NCBI GenBank assembly: GCA_963513935.1
Contig: OY740774.1
Coordinates: 31,143,868-31,207,867 of the forward strand
Direction of reading: 5' to 3'
DNA from: Aphrophora alni
Lineage: Eukaryota > Arthropoda > Insecta > Hemiptera > Aphrophoridae
Length of the DNA: 64,000 bases
Part shown: positions 49,744 through 61,534 of the stretch, piece after piece
Position numbering within the stretch: the first letter of the stretch is position 1
Layout of the letters: the number at the start of each line of letters is the position of its first letter
The notes under the pieces: model-generated
What the model was told of the DNA's origin: nothing
Databases searched by the model: none
Seen by the model: the letters and a program-made list of their open reading frames with translations, nothing else
Position numbers and translations under genes: made by a program

Positions 49744-50569
49744 CAGCCATAAATATGTTATTTGTCATAAACTTGGTATATTAGGTAGGTCGGTATATGG
49801 TAATCCTTATCTGCTAAACAGAATTACTGCAATTATTAGATTTCAAGGTAACTAAATCGAAAGGTTTAAAGTGGGCGTTTGTCATGGTAGACTCCACAGA
49901 ACTTGAGTTCCGACCTAGGTTAACCTTTTTCTTGTATGATGTCCTTCCACCCTCTTTAGAATTATATTAATTCAGGAAAAGTAGTTAAGGGAATTAAAAC
50001 CTCTAGCACCGCGATAATACAAACTATTGTGCATCTGATCTCCTAGAGCTTAATTTAGCAGTTTCCCCTCTTAACGAGTTTTAATAATCCAGTAAGTATT
50101 TCTCAATTCGGAAAGTCAACCATAACGTCACACCCTTTAACCTCTTAACGATAAGAGTGACACAATTTAATGGCGAGCTGTTTTATTGTTTACACTCTGT
50201 TCCTTGAATTCTAAGACCGACCTTTCCTTTTAAGCGATCCGTGATTTTCCTTATTCAGATGCAATGAGTTGCGACTATGTCTAGGAGGTAGAACTTTCTT
50301 CATCGGTACTTTACTGGAAACGTGACATCCCAACTATGCTGGTGTTTCAATTACATCATACATTGATGTACGTTATAGCTTTTTTCATACGCACAAAATG
50401 ATAAAAATCTCTTCGACTGAAGTACTACGTTGGACTGTCAGTATTTTATCAGAACTTTGCTGATGAGGACCTGTCTCTTGGAGATTTTAACCCTGTGACC
50501 ACCTCTGGAGCTCAATATAGTAAATACAGGCGTGCCAAATCTTAGTTCTTTTTTCATGTAATTTTGGGT
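49744..50569. other. Intron-like stretch after the exon
   Basis: Less AT-rich than average but without a second exon that I can support. Confidence 0.5.
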
Positions 50570-50720
50570 TAATATCCCCTCGCATTCATTTTTTTCTAAA
50601 GGGACTCTCTTTAACTACCTTTTATTTTCTCCAGTCCATGACGCTAGGATTATTCGAGGGGTCCTTAATTTATCTTCTGTTTTGTATGGATGACCGAGAT
50701 GTTTTTCGCCTTTAAATAAC
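50570..50720 (-). repeat. Interspersed family Z, copy 6 (reverse)
   Basis: GGGACTCTCTTTAACTACC, CCATGACGCTAGGATTATTC, GAGGGGTCCTTAATTTAT and TTTTCGCCTTTAAATAAC are the reversed family blocks. Confidence 0.5.
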
Positions 50721-52729
50721 ATGGAAAAAATCCTGAGAGGGAGTTAACCTGAGATTAGAGTAATGGGAAATAGAAATCTATTTAAGGTTCTAGCGTACGT
50801 TATATCTCCTTGAGTTCGATAAACTCCTCTTAAACTCTGATAAAAGGTTTGTTCAATTTATTGACAGAAACTCTTTGTGAAAACGTGGACGATGATTAGA
50901 CAACGTCCAGCGACCTCTATATCTGTCGTCTGTCATATGTTCTCTCTACAGAGTTCTACAGAACAAACGAGTGAAGGTATTTCGATTTTCGTATTTCAAA
51001 TTAGACTGGGATGTATGTTCCTCAAATCTCCGCCTTCTCTCTGGTCATATATCCGCTATTTCTCCTATTTTTTTTCGGTGAATTAAAATTTGTGGGTAGC
51101 TGCCATAAGATAAACTCAAAATCCAGATTTTCTTAATATCAGTTTTAATGATTTTCATCAAATAATTTCTTTTATAAAGTAGCATCTAAGAATGTATTAG
51201 TCACCACCTTCTCTAAAATGCCGATTAGGGCATTATCGCTGGTAAAACTAATACATATCTATGGATCTGTTATGAAAAACCTGTTTTGTTAAAAATTGGC
51301 TCTCATTCAAGTTTTGGCGAAATGTGAATAATAATTAGGCCTATCTAAAATCAACGCTCCAAATATCAAGTAAAAAAAAAAAAAAATACGGTTCTTTAAA
51401 AAATTGGCAAGAAACTAAAATATTATTCACTGCTGTTTTTAAAAACTAGATTTCTATTAAATAAGAATTAATCTTAGGGGGGATTTATAGAAAAAGAAAT
51501 GCAAGGTTAGTCTTTATTTAAATGTATTGATATCTTTCAAAAATTCTATTTCTATAATGTCACACAAAGTTGATAAAGGGATTCTTGTAATATCAACTTA
51601 TCTCTCATATGAAAGGCGTGCCAAAGTAAAAAAAAGACTCACTCAATAGGAATACATTTTGGGCGGGAGACAGTGAGGATTTGGGGGGGGGGGTGCTTGA
51701 ATAAGAAATGAAATTCAAAATTTTTCACTGTTTAAATATACAGTGTTCATTTTAATCATGGCGTTTTTATGATTACGATGTTATTATTATGTCGTAAATT
51801 ATTGGCCCTATGAAAAACATTAAACGGGGGAACTCCATCTTTATATTTTCTGGAATTAAACTTATTTGCAATCTTTAAAGACTGCAGTGGTAGCTAAATT
51901 AACTCCTTTCGGAAATTCCTATTATGAGTTTTTATTTTTGTGTGTTTTTTTATTGTTCAGTAGTTGTTCAGTAGTTAAAGTGATTGAACCTTACCGAAAA
52001 TTTAAACCTTGTTTACACTTTTGGAAACGATTTTCCGTACTTCTCATTGTTGTATCAAGTTAAAAATTTAATTTTCATTCCCCTCCTTAAAACGCACAAA
52101 CTACAAGTTTTCGAAATTTCAAGCGGATTTAACACCAGAACGAAACTCCTGAACTAGTGGATTTATTGAAACTACCCAAGGAGAAAAAAGTCTAAACAAT
52201 TCAGTAAGTTTTTTATAATTTCTTAAGGGAATTAATGAATAAAATTACTACAGCCTACCTTACTTTTGAAGGAACATCTCCCTTTTCCCCTTTATCACTT
52301 AATTTTGATTTTACTACCAACGTCTACGAGTAATATTGATGTTTTTTCGGTGAATTGTCCACTAAATATCCACCATCCAACTTCACCCTGCTGCCCAAAG
52401 TTTAAAATAATTTTAGTATTTGTTTAATAACGTCACCTTGTTATGACACAGTGTAAATATTGACAGTCTATATTTACACTGATGAATGTGTACAATCTGA
52501 TTAATTCATCAAAGTAAATAAAATCCATCGGGAGATTATGCGGTAACGGGTTTTGTTATTTAAAAAGTCTGTACGTCAATTTTATTAAAACATTCTTGCG
52601 TAATCACATTGTATAGGTATCTCGGTATTATTCGTGTCTATGTTAATAAATTGAATATTGCTTATTGAATTATTTTTTGTATTTGTTTAGTGGTGAAAAC
52701 ATTCAGTTCACCATCAACTGATAAAAAGA
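50721..52729. other. Intron-like stretch, no exon supported
   Basis: An 11-G run is at 51683-51693 and TACAGTGTTCATTTTAATC at 51741. A short acceptor-like CTCTCTACAG (50950) has no convincing exon behind it. Confidence 0.45.
52449..52481. repeat. Perfect 12-bp-arm hairpin
   Basis: CAGTGTAAATAT, nine-base loop TGACAGTCT, ATATTTACACTG. No T-run follows and the function is unknown. Confidence 0.8.
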
Positions 52730-53205
52730 AGGCAGATTTGTTAAAATGACACGATAAAATCAAGAGTTCGAATAAGAATAACTAGTAAGCATAATTTATG
52801 ACAGGAAAATTCAAATAAAAGACAGATTGCAGGATAGGGATGTCTTGTTAATTGTTATAATCTTATCTCAATATCAGTGAACGAACTTTTGAATTGTTGT
52901 GCATGGGAGTACCGAATTATATTACCAAACATTAAAAATAATATCAAGTTTGCCTTGGTTGTTTAAATACCAATATCCTAGTTGTTTAAATGCAAAAAAA
53001 ACCTGTCGCTCATCATTGCCTTATACAAAAAGAAACCAAAGAACATGAAAAAAAGACCCATAGCACTAGAATATTTTAATAGAAACAGGGTCGAAGAGAA
53101 CAAGGGTTGGTCAAGAGAGAACCGATAGGAGAAATGAAAGAGAGGGATCTAACACAAGACTACTTGAAAAAAGGTTTAGATCCAGCTGGGTACCTATTGA
53201 CCGCC
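52730..53205 (+). repeat. Interspersed family Z, long copy 7
   Basis: Pairs with 42055-42545 over its length and contains the body blocks AACAGGGTCGAAGAGAAC, AAGGGTTGGTCAAGAGAG, GAGGGATCTAACACAAGACT and AGATCCAGCTGGGTACC. The best-preserved copy for building a consensus. Confidence 0.62.
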
Positions 53206-56200
53206 TAATCAACCAATAACCATTAGTCACAATTTCCTCGAAAAATATCGGAAGTAAAATATCCATGGATATCACTTAGAGGGTGATTCAAAAATCGTAA
53301 CCAAATTTCAGCGTATAATTGTAAATTATAAAATAAAGAAACTTTCGCCATAAACCTGTTTTTAAAACAGTTTGTTTCCCTTCTGCAGTTTTGATTGCTT
53401 ATTTATTTTTGCATCAATTTTTGGATACGATATTGAGCACTTATTTGGTGTACGCATTTTTTATATAACATTTACCTCTTTACTGGTAAACATCATGATT
53501 TATCATTTTCAAAATGGCGATATTTTATAATTTGTAATCTCCAATATCTTTGGATCTAACCGCCACATAAGACCAAAACTTAAAATTCCGATTATTAAAT
53601 AAATAGCCCTAATGCTGATAATAATTTTTTTTTTAACGCAACACTGAAGGACCTAAATACAATATAGTAAATACCTAAATACAATACTCTCCAAATAAAC
53701 ACCAGTTCAATAGTTATTGATACAAATTTTAGATTTCCATTGGACCAATTACATTTTTTTTTTAAATGGCTGACATTTTGAAGTTGATATATCAAAATGT
53801 TCATAGGTTTCTATGAGTACACTATTTTCTGCTAAAATAAATTTCACGTTTCTTTCTTAATTTTTGAGGGCTCTAACGTACCTACTCATTACAATTACAA
53901 GGGACAGACGGAATGTTGAAAATCAGTTTTTCGGTATCCTGAGGTCATTAAGATCAGTCAAAAAAGGAGGTCATAGTTTTTTGTAAAAACTAAACCTATC
54001 CTATTTATTTTTTATTATTTTTTCCTTTCTCATGTATAGAGTTATTTTTATATCAGGACGTAAGAGTAGTGTGTATTCACAATTTATTATGTACAAGAAA
54101 ACAAAATCGTTTAAATTCCTATAACCTGTAATTGTTGACGATAAAAAATGATTTATTAAGAACAGTTTAAAGAAATTACTTTATACAGTTGGTAGGCCTT
54201 AATTTGATAACAGTATTTCCAGTTATATAGCTAACGTGAAGTATAGAGAAAACACATGTTAGACGAGTGCGTGTATGAGAATACATGATTACAGTGGTTG
54301 GAAAGTTGAGCGGTTTGTAATTTTCTAAAAATAAAAATATCTCGAGATCTGAAATCATGAACATGCATGTTGTAGACGGTTACTTTGTATAATCGATATA
54401 AAATGGGCGGCATCGTTGAAGTGGTGGAAAGAGGCAAAGACGGTAGGTACAGAAAGACTTGGAGTTCGCGCTCAATTTGCCCGCCAGGAAGTAGCAATTT
54501 CCCGCCTTGATGACAACAGAAAGCGCGGGAAATGCAGCATGGATGACAAGGGAGGAATTGTTAAACAAGTTTGAAGCACAGCTCGAAGCGAAGGATATAA
54601 CCAATTTATTCGCAAAATCCATTTTATTGTACAAATAAAATGTGTATCAAAGCACACGACGAATGTATAGTTACTTTTTCAATAATCTTTTCTAAACCAA
54701 TTTACTTTATTTTCCAATCTTTAGAAAGTGCGTTCTTCTGAGGGAAAGAATTTCTGACAGTGTTTGAGTAATTTAGAGCTTTTGTTGAGTTGGTGTCAAT
54801 TTTATTGTTGTTATACAGTCATACGTTTTTCATTAATTTAACGTGTTACTTTTGTATATGTTATTAAAGAAGTACAAGAGGATTCAACAAAATCGTATAA
54901 ATATGTTGCGCTGTTGTTACACTGTCTAATCTAGTTGATAGGCACCATCATGGTACTTACCCAACACTGTAAGACAAACGATCCTCTAAATGTAATGCTT
55001 ACCACATCAGTTTTCTACTACCGTAATATGTTTGTGTTTTTCTGTCATTTATTTTATATTTAGACAGTTCGTATTCTTTTACAATAACAACAAACCCAAG
55101 GTGTGAAAGCTCATTAAACATGGGAGTGTTTCATAACATTTGATACACCCTAAAGAAAAGCGCATCAGAGAGATTCATTTTACACTACTCTTATATTTTT
55201 CAAAATTACGATTAATTGCAAATTGAAGTAATAATTTTCATTATTTATTTGCTTTTATAACAATGAACATAATGTTAGTCTTATTGTAAATGTAATGTAG
55301 ATTCTGTAAACGGTCTCAAACTTTACAAAATATTTATAGAAGGCCAAGAAATTACAATATTACTGGAGTAAGTACCGATTTTTAAAAAAATAATAAATGT
55401 GTCATACTTATATTAGGTGTACTTTACAGCCTTAAATTTTTTTGACTCCAACTTCAATCAAATCTGTATATGAATATTAGAGATAACACTACTTTATTTT
55501 AAGCAGTGGAAAATAGTCAGTGGCATAATGAATTTCTGTTTTGTACAAATTATAAATTGGATCCTACTCCCCGAAATTGTTCGTCTCATAGATTTGTCTA
55601 AATTTAAATGATTGATTGACAGAACTAAGATCCTTGCATCCTTTGAATCCTTGCATACGATTTAATTTTTTTTTTTAGACACTCTGATGCCTCTGTCGTA
55701 CTCTCTTTTATCCGTGCATTAATGCGTATCTATAAGATATCACTCTAGCAGCCCGATCAGAAGAACCAATTTTGATCAATTTGTTACATTCGTGTTAAAA
55801 CGTTTTTAGATGTTATTGGTTAACTAAAAATTTGGGGTAACTGGCTTAAGACTTAAACAGTCGAAATCAGGTCCAAATTTATCGATCTAATTGTGCTAAA
55901 TGTTTCCGATTATACTAAAAATAATAATAATAATATTAATAACGATTTTTTTTTAAACTATACGGTAGCTACTTCCCAAACTTGCTTGTTTAGCTGTTTA
56001 AATAAATATGAAAATGAATAAATATCGCCATCATAAAAGATCGAATATCTCAAAACTTTCTCAACAGATTTATTTAAAACTTTTCACCTAAATCAATATA
56101 CCGCAAGTGAAAGAAAATTACACTATTCGAGTTATTTAGAAATATTGTACAGAGGGAGCAAGAAAGAGATAGCCCATTGTTTGTAGAGATTTCCCTCTCT

Positions 56201-57069
56201 TCCTTACTACAAAATGAACACTCTGATTTAGAACTTCCATCTCATATAGGCGTCTCATGGGAAATAAATGCAAAGAAGCAAAATATAATCTATTACATTT
56301 GGCTCAATTACTTATTGGTATTGTCGAGGGATCTGAGCAAAGAATCGAATGCTCTTTTTTCCGCCAAGGTAGAAATGGTTTAGAGAAAGAGTCGTATTGG
56401 CTCTAAGTTGCTTAGGGAATTCCTTTTTCCCATCATCATTAGTGAAGCTTAGTGTAAGTCTCAGTAACGCAAGTCGGACATACAAACATACATGAATTTT
56501 GGAATAAATGTAGAGTGTTTCAGGATGCAAGTTCATTATCGTGGGTCATGATGATAAGGAATATCATATGGAACCACACATTGTATGAACTCCGTAATGT
56601 TGATAAATTAATCGTTTACCGTCTGTCCGTCCGTATGTGGTAAAAGAGAATAATAAACTGTGCAAAAACATTGCACAAACTTTCTCAAAACTAAGAACAA
56701 ATAATCGCCACCAAAAATTTAAGTGAGGTTGTTAATCACTGAATGGAAATAAACCATGATCTTTGCCCATGGACGCCATAAATATATTTACAAAATTGTC
56801 AAAACTCATTTCATTAGTGTCATAAGTACGTCCTCTACTTAAGTTTTATTAATTAATTACTTAGTTTTTTTTAAATTACTGCCTCAAAGTTCATTTTATT
56901 TGTTGCCAATTATGTCTGAAGAATAATATTTTTTTACTTACGATTTTTGACAAGGATTTGAACATTACTTTTCACATTTCACTTATATTTGAGGTAAATA
57001 AATTAGAGGTGGTTTCTTGTCTTTCTTTAACGATAACTCACGAACCGGCGTTTTTAGAGAGATGGCGAT
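53206..57069. other. AT-rich stretch with one GC-richer island
   Basis: 54395-54640 stands out: TATAAAATGGGCGGCATCG, then CGCGGGAAATGCAGCATGG, giving open frames of 61-88 codons on both strands, none recognised. 54945-55025 is the dispersed pair of 12690-12790. 53277 has AGGGTGATTCAAAAATCG. Otherwise no feature. Confidence 0.4.
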
Positions 57070-57256
57070 CAGTTTTTTTTAATCTTAGGAAACCGATAAT
57101 TTATTGGTAAATATCAAAAATATATATCACTTTTTTGGATCCTTTGAATTCGATAATTTATTGGTAAATATCAAATATATAAATTAGTTTTTTTTTTATT
57201 CATAGAATCAGATAATTTATTGGTTAATATCAAAAATAGATATCAGTTTTTTTTGT
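57070..57256. repeat. About 58-bp tandem repeat, three copies
   Basis: GATAATTTATTGGTAAATAT starts at 57095, 57152 and 57211 (last copy with GGTTAATAT), each followed by CAAA, a short AT patch and a CACTTTTTT/CAGTTTTTT tract. Confidence 0.88.
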
Positions 57257-57916
57257 ACAAGCTCGCTTATCTATACCATTTTTATATTTTTTATGTTATA
57301 AGGTTTTCCTTGTTATTACGTAATTACATTTAATTAAATAGAAATTGGAAAAGTTGAATTCGAGGGAAAGCTTCCTAGGGTGAATCTTAATTAAAACAAA
57401 TGAATGCAATCTTCAACGGGTTGGTGTTTTTATCAAACTTTATTATTCTTTAAAAAAAATTTTCAAGTGTTGTTATCTAATTATTCAAAATATTCATTAT
57501 AAAGTTACAAAGAGGAAATACACTTCAAAATGGCGTATCATGGTAAAAAAGTCTACAAAACACGAGGGTTTTCTGTGTAGCATTTCTATTCACAGTGAAG
57601 CCTACAATTAACAGTTTGTTCATTCAATAAGTAGGCAAGCAGGAATGTGTTGTTTCTACTTTTGAAGGTTTGAAGTTTGAATTAAATTTGTTACAACCAT
57701 TGATATAGCTCTTTATACATAGAACAATATCATTGCAACAACATTCTGTTTAGTTATTTGCTATGATTAATAAAATATATCAAACATCACTATAAAATAT
57801 CCGTGTAAAAACATTGCACAAACTTTCTCACTCACAGGTACCTGCAACAAAAATAAAATCAAACCAAAACTGTTCTTCACCAAAAATGTTGTCAAGAGTA
57901 AAATTGAACCATGAAG

Positions 57917-57945
<29 letters not shown>
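57917..57945 (+). repeat. A29 homopolymer
   Basis: 29 A in a row. It could be the tail of a retroposed copy, though no body is recognisable upstream. The Penelope-like motif (copy 8) follows in reverse orientation. Confidence 0.9.
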
Positions 57946-57947
<2 letters not shown>

Positions 57948-57963
57948 TACTGCATAAACTTAA

Positions 57964-57988
57964 TTCGGCTTTTTAACTTAATCCTCAG
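57964..57988 (-). repeat. Penelope-like 3' end motif, copy 8
   Basis: The minus strand reads TTGCAGCTCATCTATCA, CTGAGGA, TTAAGTTAAAAAGC, then CGAAT. The leader matches that of copy 1 closely, tying these two copies to one family. Confidence 0.38.
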
Positions 57989-58428
57989 TGATAGATGAGC
58001 TGCAATAACAAAACTATAACAGTTAAACGATTAGGTAAACGTAATTTCTGTGAGATTTTGTGTTCGAGTGTTTTTCTATCTCATAAAAGTTTCATCAATG
58101 TACTGTAAATCATATTTGACTTACAGTAAATCTAGTATTTAATGACTTTCAAAAAAATTCCTGAACCGTAATATATATATATATATTTTTTTTGAGATTT
58201 TAAAACATGTATAAAATTGATAGAACCATTTATGAAAAATTATTTATTTTATAACAGCATTTCCTTATTATATAACGTCCTGTTTTTTAGTATTTTACCG
58301 CAACTCACGAACTGAGTTTGTTTTGAAGAGATAGTGAGGAAATGTTTTTTGTCGCTTTAGAAGTACACTTGTGCAATTAGATAAAATATATTAGATACAA
58401 TAATTGTATCTGTAATAATAATACTGTA

Positions 58429-58549
58429 ATAAGAAAATATCACAGAATTACGATTTTCTTATAATTATAAGAGAAATAATATAATTATTATTGTAAAAAA
58501 TAATAGTTAATAATTATAAGAAAATCGTAATTCTGTGATATTTTCTTAT
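58429..58549. repeat. Hairpin with 40-bp arms
   Basis: TAAGAAAATATCACAGAATT...ATAATTATAAG at 58429-58470 is mirrored at 58509-58549 with no visible mismatch over the first 35 bases; the spacer is about 40 AT-rich bases. A small palindrome GATACAATAATTGTATC precedes at 58394. MITE-like; no target duplication seen. Confidence 0.8.
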
Positions 58550-59689
58550 ACAACACATTTTTTAATTTCCAATAAATCTCCCAGATATTGTCAAAATACG
58601 CCCACTCACCAATTTTCTAAATGAACATCTGACTACTTGTTAGATAGAGCACTGCACATACAACAGGCAGATATAATTTAAAAAATGTTTTTGGCCTCAT
58701 GATAACTCAAAACGGATATACCCACGAAAACCCCAACAACGATTGACCCATCAGATAACATTATCTATACCACATATGTGTCGGAAAATAAAAACTATAA
58801 ATTTAAACTAACCTGGAATATTTACTATTAACTTGATAAAGAGCTGTACATTTCCTCTACTATAATTTGAGCTAATCTTGTATGCATCTATGTTTGTACA
58901 TTTCTCAAAAACGGCTTTAAGGATTTTCACAGAACTGCGTTAATAAAATTTTTCTGGTATGCATCTAAGGTGGAAATCTTTGTAATTTAGAAATTAATTT
59001 ACCATAGCAACCAATAACAGACTTATATTAGTTGATGGTATCAATCTTAACAATTCTAATGAGATAGGTTAGGCCCAGCCTATACATTTTGGAAAGGTTT
59101 TAACTGCTAATATTTTTGTAATGAAAACTATGTAGTGACCCTAATTCTTGAGACACTCTGTATATATGCCTATATATTCACTAAATACTTTTATTGTGGA
59201 ACTAACGGGGTAGAAACAAGTGCCGTAAACTTCCACGAGATTAAGATTATCTTTAAAAAAATTCGCTTCAGAAAATAACGAAGGCTTTAAGTATCCCAGT
59301 TGGCATTCATTTATTTTAATTAAATTTCGTTCTTTCTTTAGAGTCCAACATTGTGTTTCCCCCGCAATGCTCGAGTTATCAGATTTCTACCTAATTAAAG
59401 ATGATTTCATTAATGAAAACAAAAGCTCTTTTTCGTTGGAAATAATCAAGAAACGAAACAGAAATTCTGATTTTTTTTTTAGCACAAAGATTCAGAGAAA
59501 TTTGTTTTCGTATTAAAAAAAAATATATATTTATTTTCACACTCTATAAAAAGAGAGGAAGAATTACGAAGGTAAGGGGAGGATTCATGATCTGTTTGTG
59601 GATATTTGTTTTAGTTTCTCGATAAATTGAAAAATTATTTTTTATTTTTAAATAAACTTCCTTGGTTTGGTAATTAGTGGTTTTATATC
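58550..59689. other. Unassigned AT-rich stretch
   Basis: Includes a reversed GACACTCTGTATATA end motif at 59151. No coding frame. Confidence 0.45.
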
Positions 59690-59900
59690 TCAGTGTAAAC
59701 GACCCCTCGACTGGGCTACATATAAGTGCTTCCCGCTTTGTATGCGGGGCGTTTTCGGTTAACTCCCCGTTGGGGACAAACGTTACGGTGTTGATTCAGG
59801 ATCGTGGGCTGGATAGCAATTATTGTTAACGAATTTTGAGTTAGTAAAACAAAAACAACAAACTGTTTTTCGGGCATAACCCTTCAAGGGTTTTTATACC
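59690..59900. other. GC-richer unassigned island
   Basis: CGACCCCTCGACTGGGCTAC, GCTTCCCGCTTTGTATGCGG and GGTTAACTCCCCGTTGGGG stand out from the AT-rich surroundings. CCCGC...GCGGG and AACCCTTCAAGGGTT are small inverted pairs. It could be the end of an LTR or other element, or a regulatory island. No frame, tRNA or snRNA match was found. Confidence 0.35.
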
Positions 59901-61205
59901 ACTGTTTATTTTATATTTGTTTTTTACATTCACACAAACGTATTATAGAGAAATTGATGTCACGGGTTAATAAATTGCGGTCGAAGATCAGTTGTGAGGA
60001 CCCCTGAGTCCCCAAGATGTCTTTGTGTCGTCTCTTTACTGTGCAAGTACTCTATAGTCTAAACTTGTGAACCGATTTTAATAAAATTTGGTATGTGGGC
60101 AATTTTGGAAACATATCGAGCCTGTTTATAAATATTTTTATCGATCGGTCATATTATATGTTTATAGATAAGAAAAACTTAATTTAAAAAAAATGTAAAA
60201 TAACAATTTTAAAAATTTGCTATTTTCATCAAATTTAACTTACTCTAGTCAAGTTTTTAAGGACTACAACAAAACTTTGTCACAATCTACTTAAAAATAA
60301 GGTTCGTACACTGTAGGTAAAAAACCATAAAATCAACTATGGGGCTGTTATGTTAATAATATTTTAAAATTTAAAGATTTGTCTTGAATTGAAAGTAGGT
60401 GAATTACACATCGTCTCTTATTGACGCATTATTGTTATTTAAAAACTAAATAAATACAGATTTTATTTTTTAAAAAAAGTATATCAAATAATCTTGTTGC
60501 AATGCAACATCTCAAAGAATTTAATTAAAATAATGAATACCTGCAGGAACTGTTACTTTAATTGGCAATGTAATTCTTGGAAGATTTTAAGCTCACTTAA
60601 TCTTTCACAGAATGGTTCTTTGTTTAAGCAGGCGTCCAATAAAAGTAAAATCACCATATTTAAAGAGAAAAAAACAGTACAATTGTCATTTACAGAGTAA
60701 AATAGAATCTTTTGTTTAATTAAAAATATTGTAGCTTAAACTGACTGAATATTTATTCGTACATTCAGTATTTCGTTTAATTATTAATTATTTGTTTTTA
60801 ATACTTGTGAGTTCTAATTGGTAGAAACCTGAATTTTCTTTCTTCTGTAGGTTTAGACTACGTTTATTCGGACGGTATCCAGGTATTGATTATTAACTTA
60901 TTCTCTAGGAGACCGCCATTTTAGTTCTCTTTGTAACACAGTCACTAATTTATTTATAAAACAATCATAAAACAACTTCAAAATGGTTTTAACTGCTTTT
61001 TAAATCAGAAACCAAAACACTCATTAGTAATGATAAATCAAGTTGTACAATATACTGACCTATTTCTGTAGATGTCCATTGAGGTGAAAATCAAAGTCAA
61101 GCGCAGTAACATGGGTCTCAGACAACTAATGTATTACATTTGGAGTATTCGAAAAAAGTCATATTTCACACGTTTAATGAGGGATTTCGTAAATAACAAG
61201 AGATA

Positions 61206-61207
<2 letters not shown>
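59901..61207. other. AT-rich stretch with old repeat
   Basis: 60062-60110 (AACTTGTGAACCGATTTTAA, AAAATTTGGTATGTGGGC) is the clearest copy of the ACCGATTTT motif. A 68-codon frame at 60494 has no recognisable content. Confidence 0.5.

Positions 61208-61241
<34 letters not shown>
61208..61241. repeat. (AT)n microsatellite
   Basis: 34 bases of uninterrupted AT. Confidence 0.95.
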
Positions 61242-61244
<3 letters not shown>

Positions 61245-61378
61245 CATAATGTTGAAAAACTATGTTAAATCATGTATTAAAACACCATGTTGCTGTTGAA
61301 AAAAATGACTAAAATCCAAAATGGCGGATACAAGAAGGCTGAAAATTTAACACAAACTTTATTTAGGCTGAAATCGAT

Positions 61379-61534
61379 ATTAAAGGATTAAATAAAGCAA
61401 TAAAGCTAAAGTTTCAAAATTATTTTAATAATACAAATGAGCTACAATTGTTTCTCCTTGCAGCATCATCGGGGGAACGTTTTTTGGGTTCAATTTTTAA
61501 ACTTTAGCTTTATTGCTTTATTTAATCTTTTAAT
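61379..61534. repeat. 36-bp inverted repeat around Penelope-like motif
   Basis: ATTAAAGGATTAAATAAAGC...AAGTTT at 61379-61414 is mirrored at 61499-61534 with one mismatch. Between them the minus strand reads CCGATGA, TGCTGCAAGGA, GAAAC (61450-61472) followed by AATTGTAGCTC: the hairpin-GAAAC plan of the other Penelope-like ends. The AAATAAAGCAATAAAGC arm holds polyadenylation-type signals. Confidence 0.6.

Larger units (their letters stand above)
57257..58428. other. Unassigned stretch with poly(A) and Penelope-like motif
   Basis: Apart from the two items given separately, only AT-rich DNA and a TA run at 58172-58186. Confidence 0.45.

Noticed and set aside
50940..50990. Microexon after CTCTCTACAG (50950)
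   Set aside because: The downstream GTATTT donor is weak and no reading frame links it to the exon at 49531-49737.
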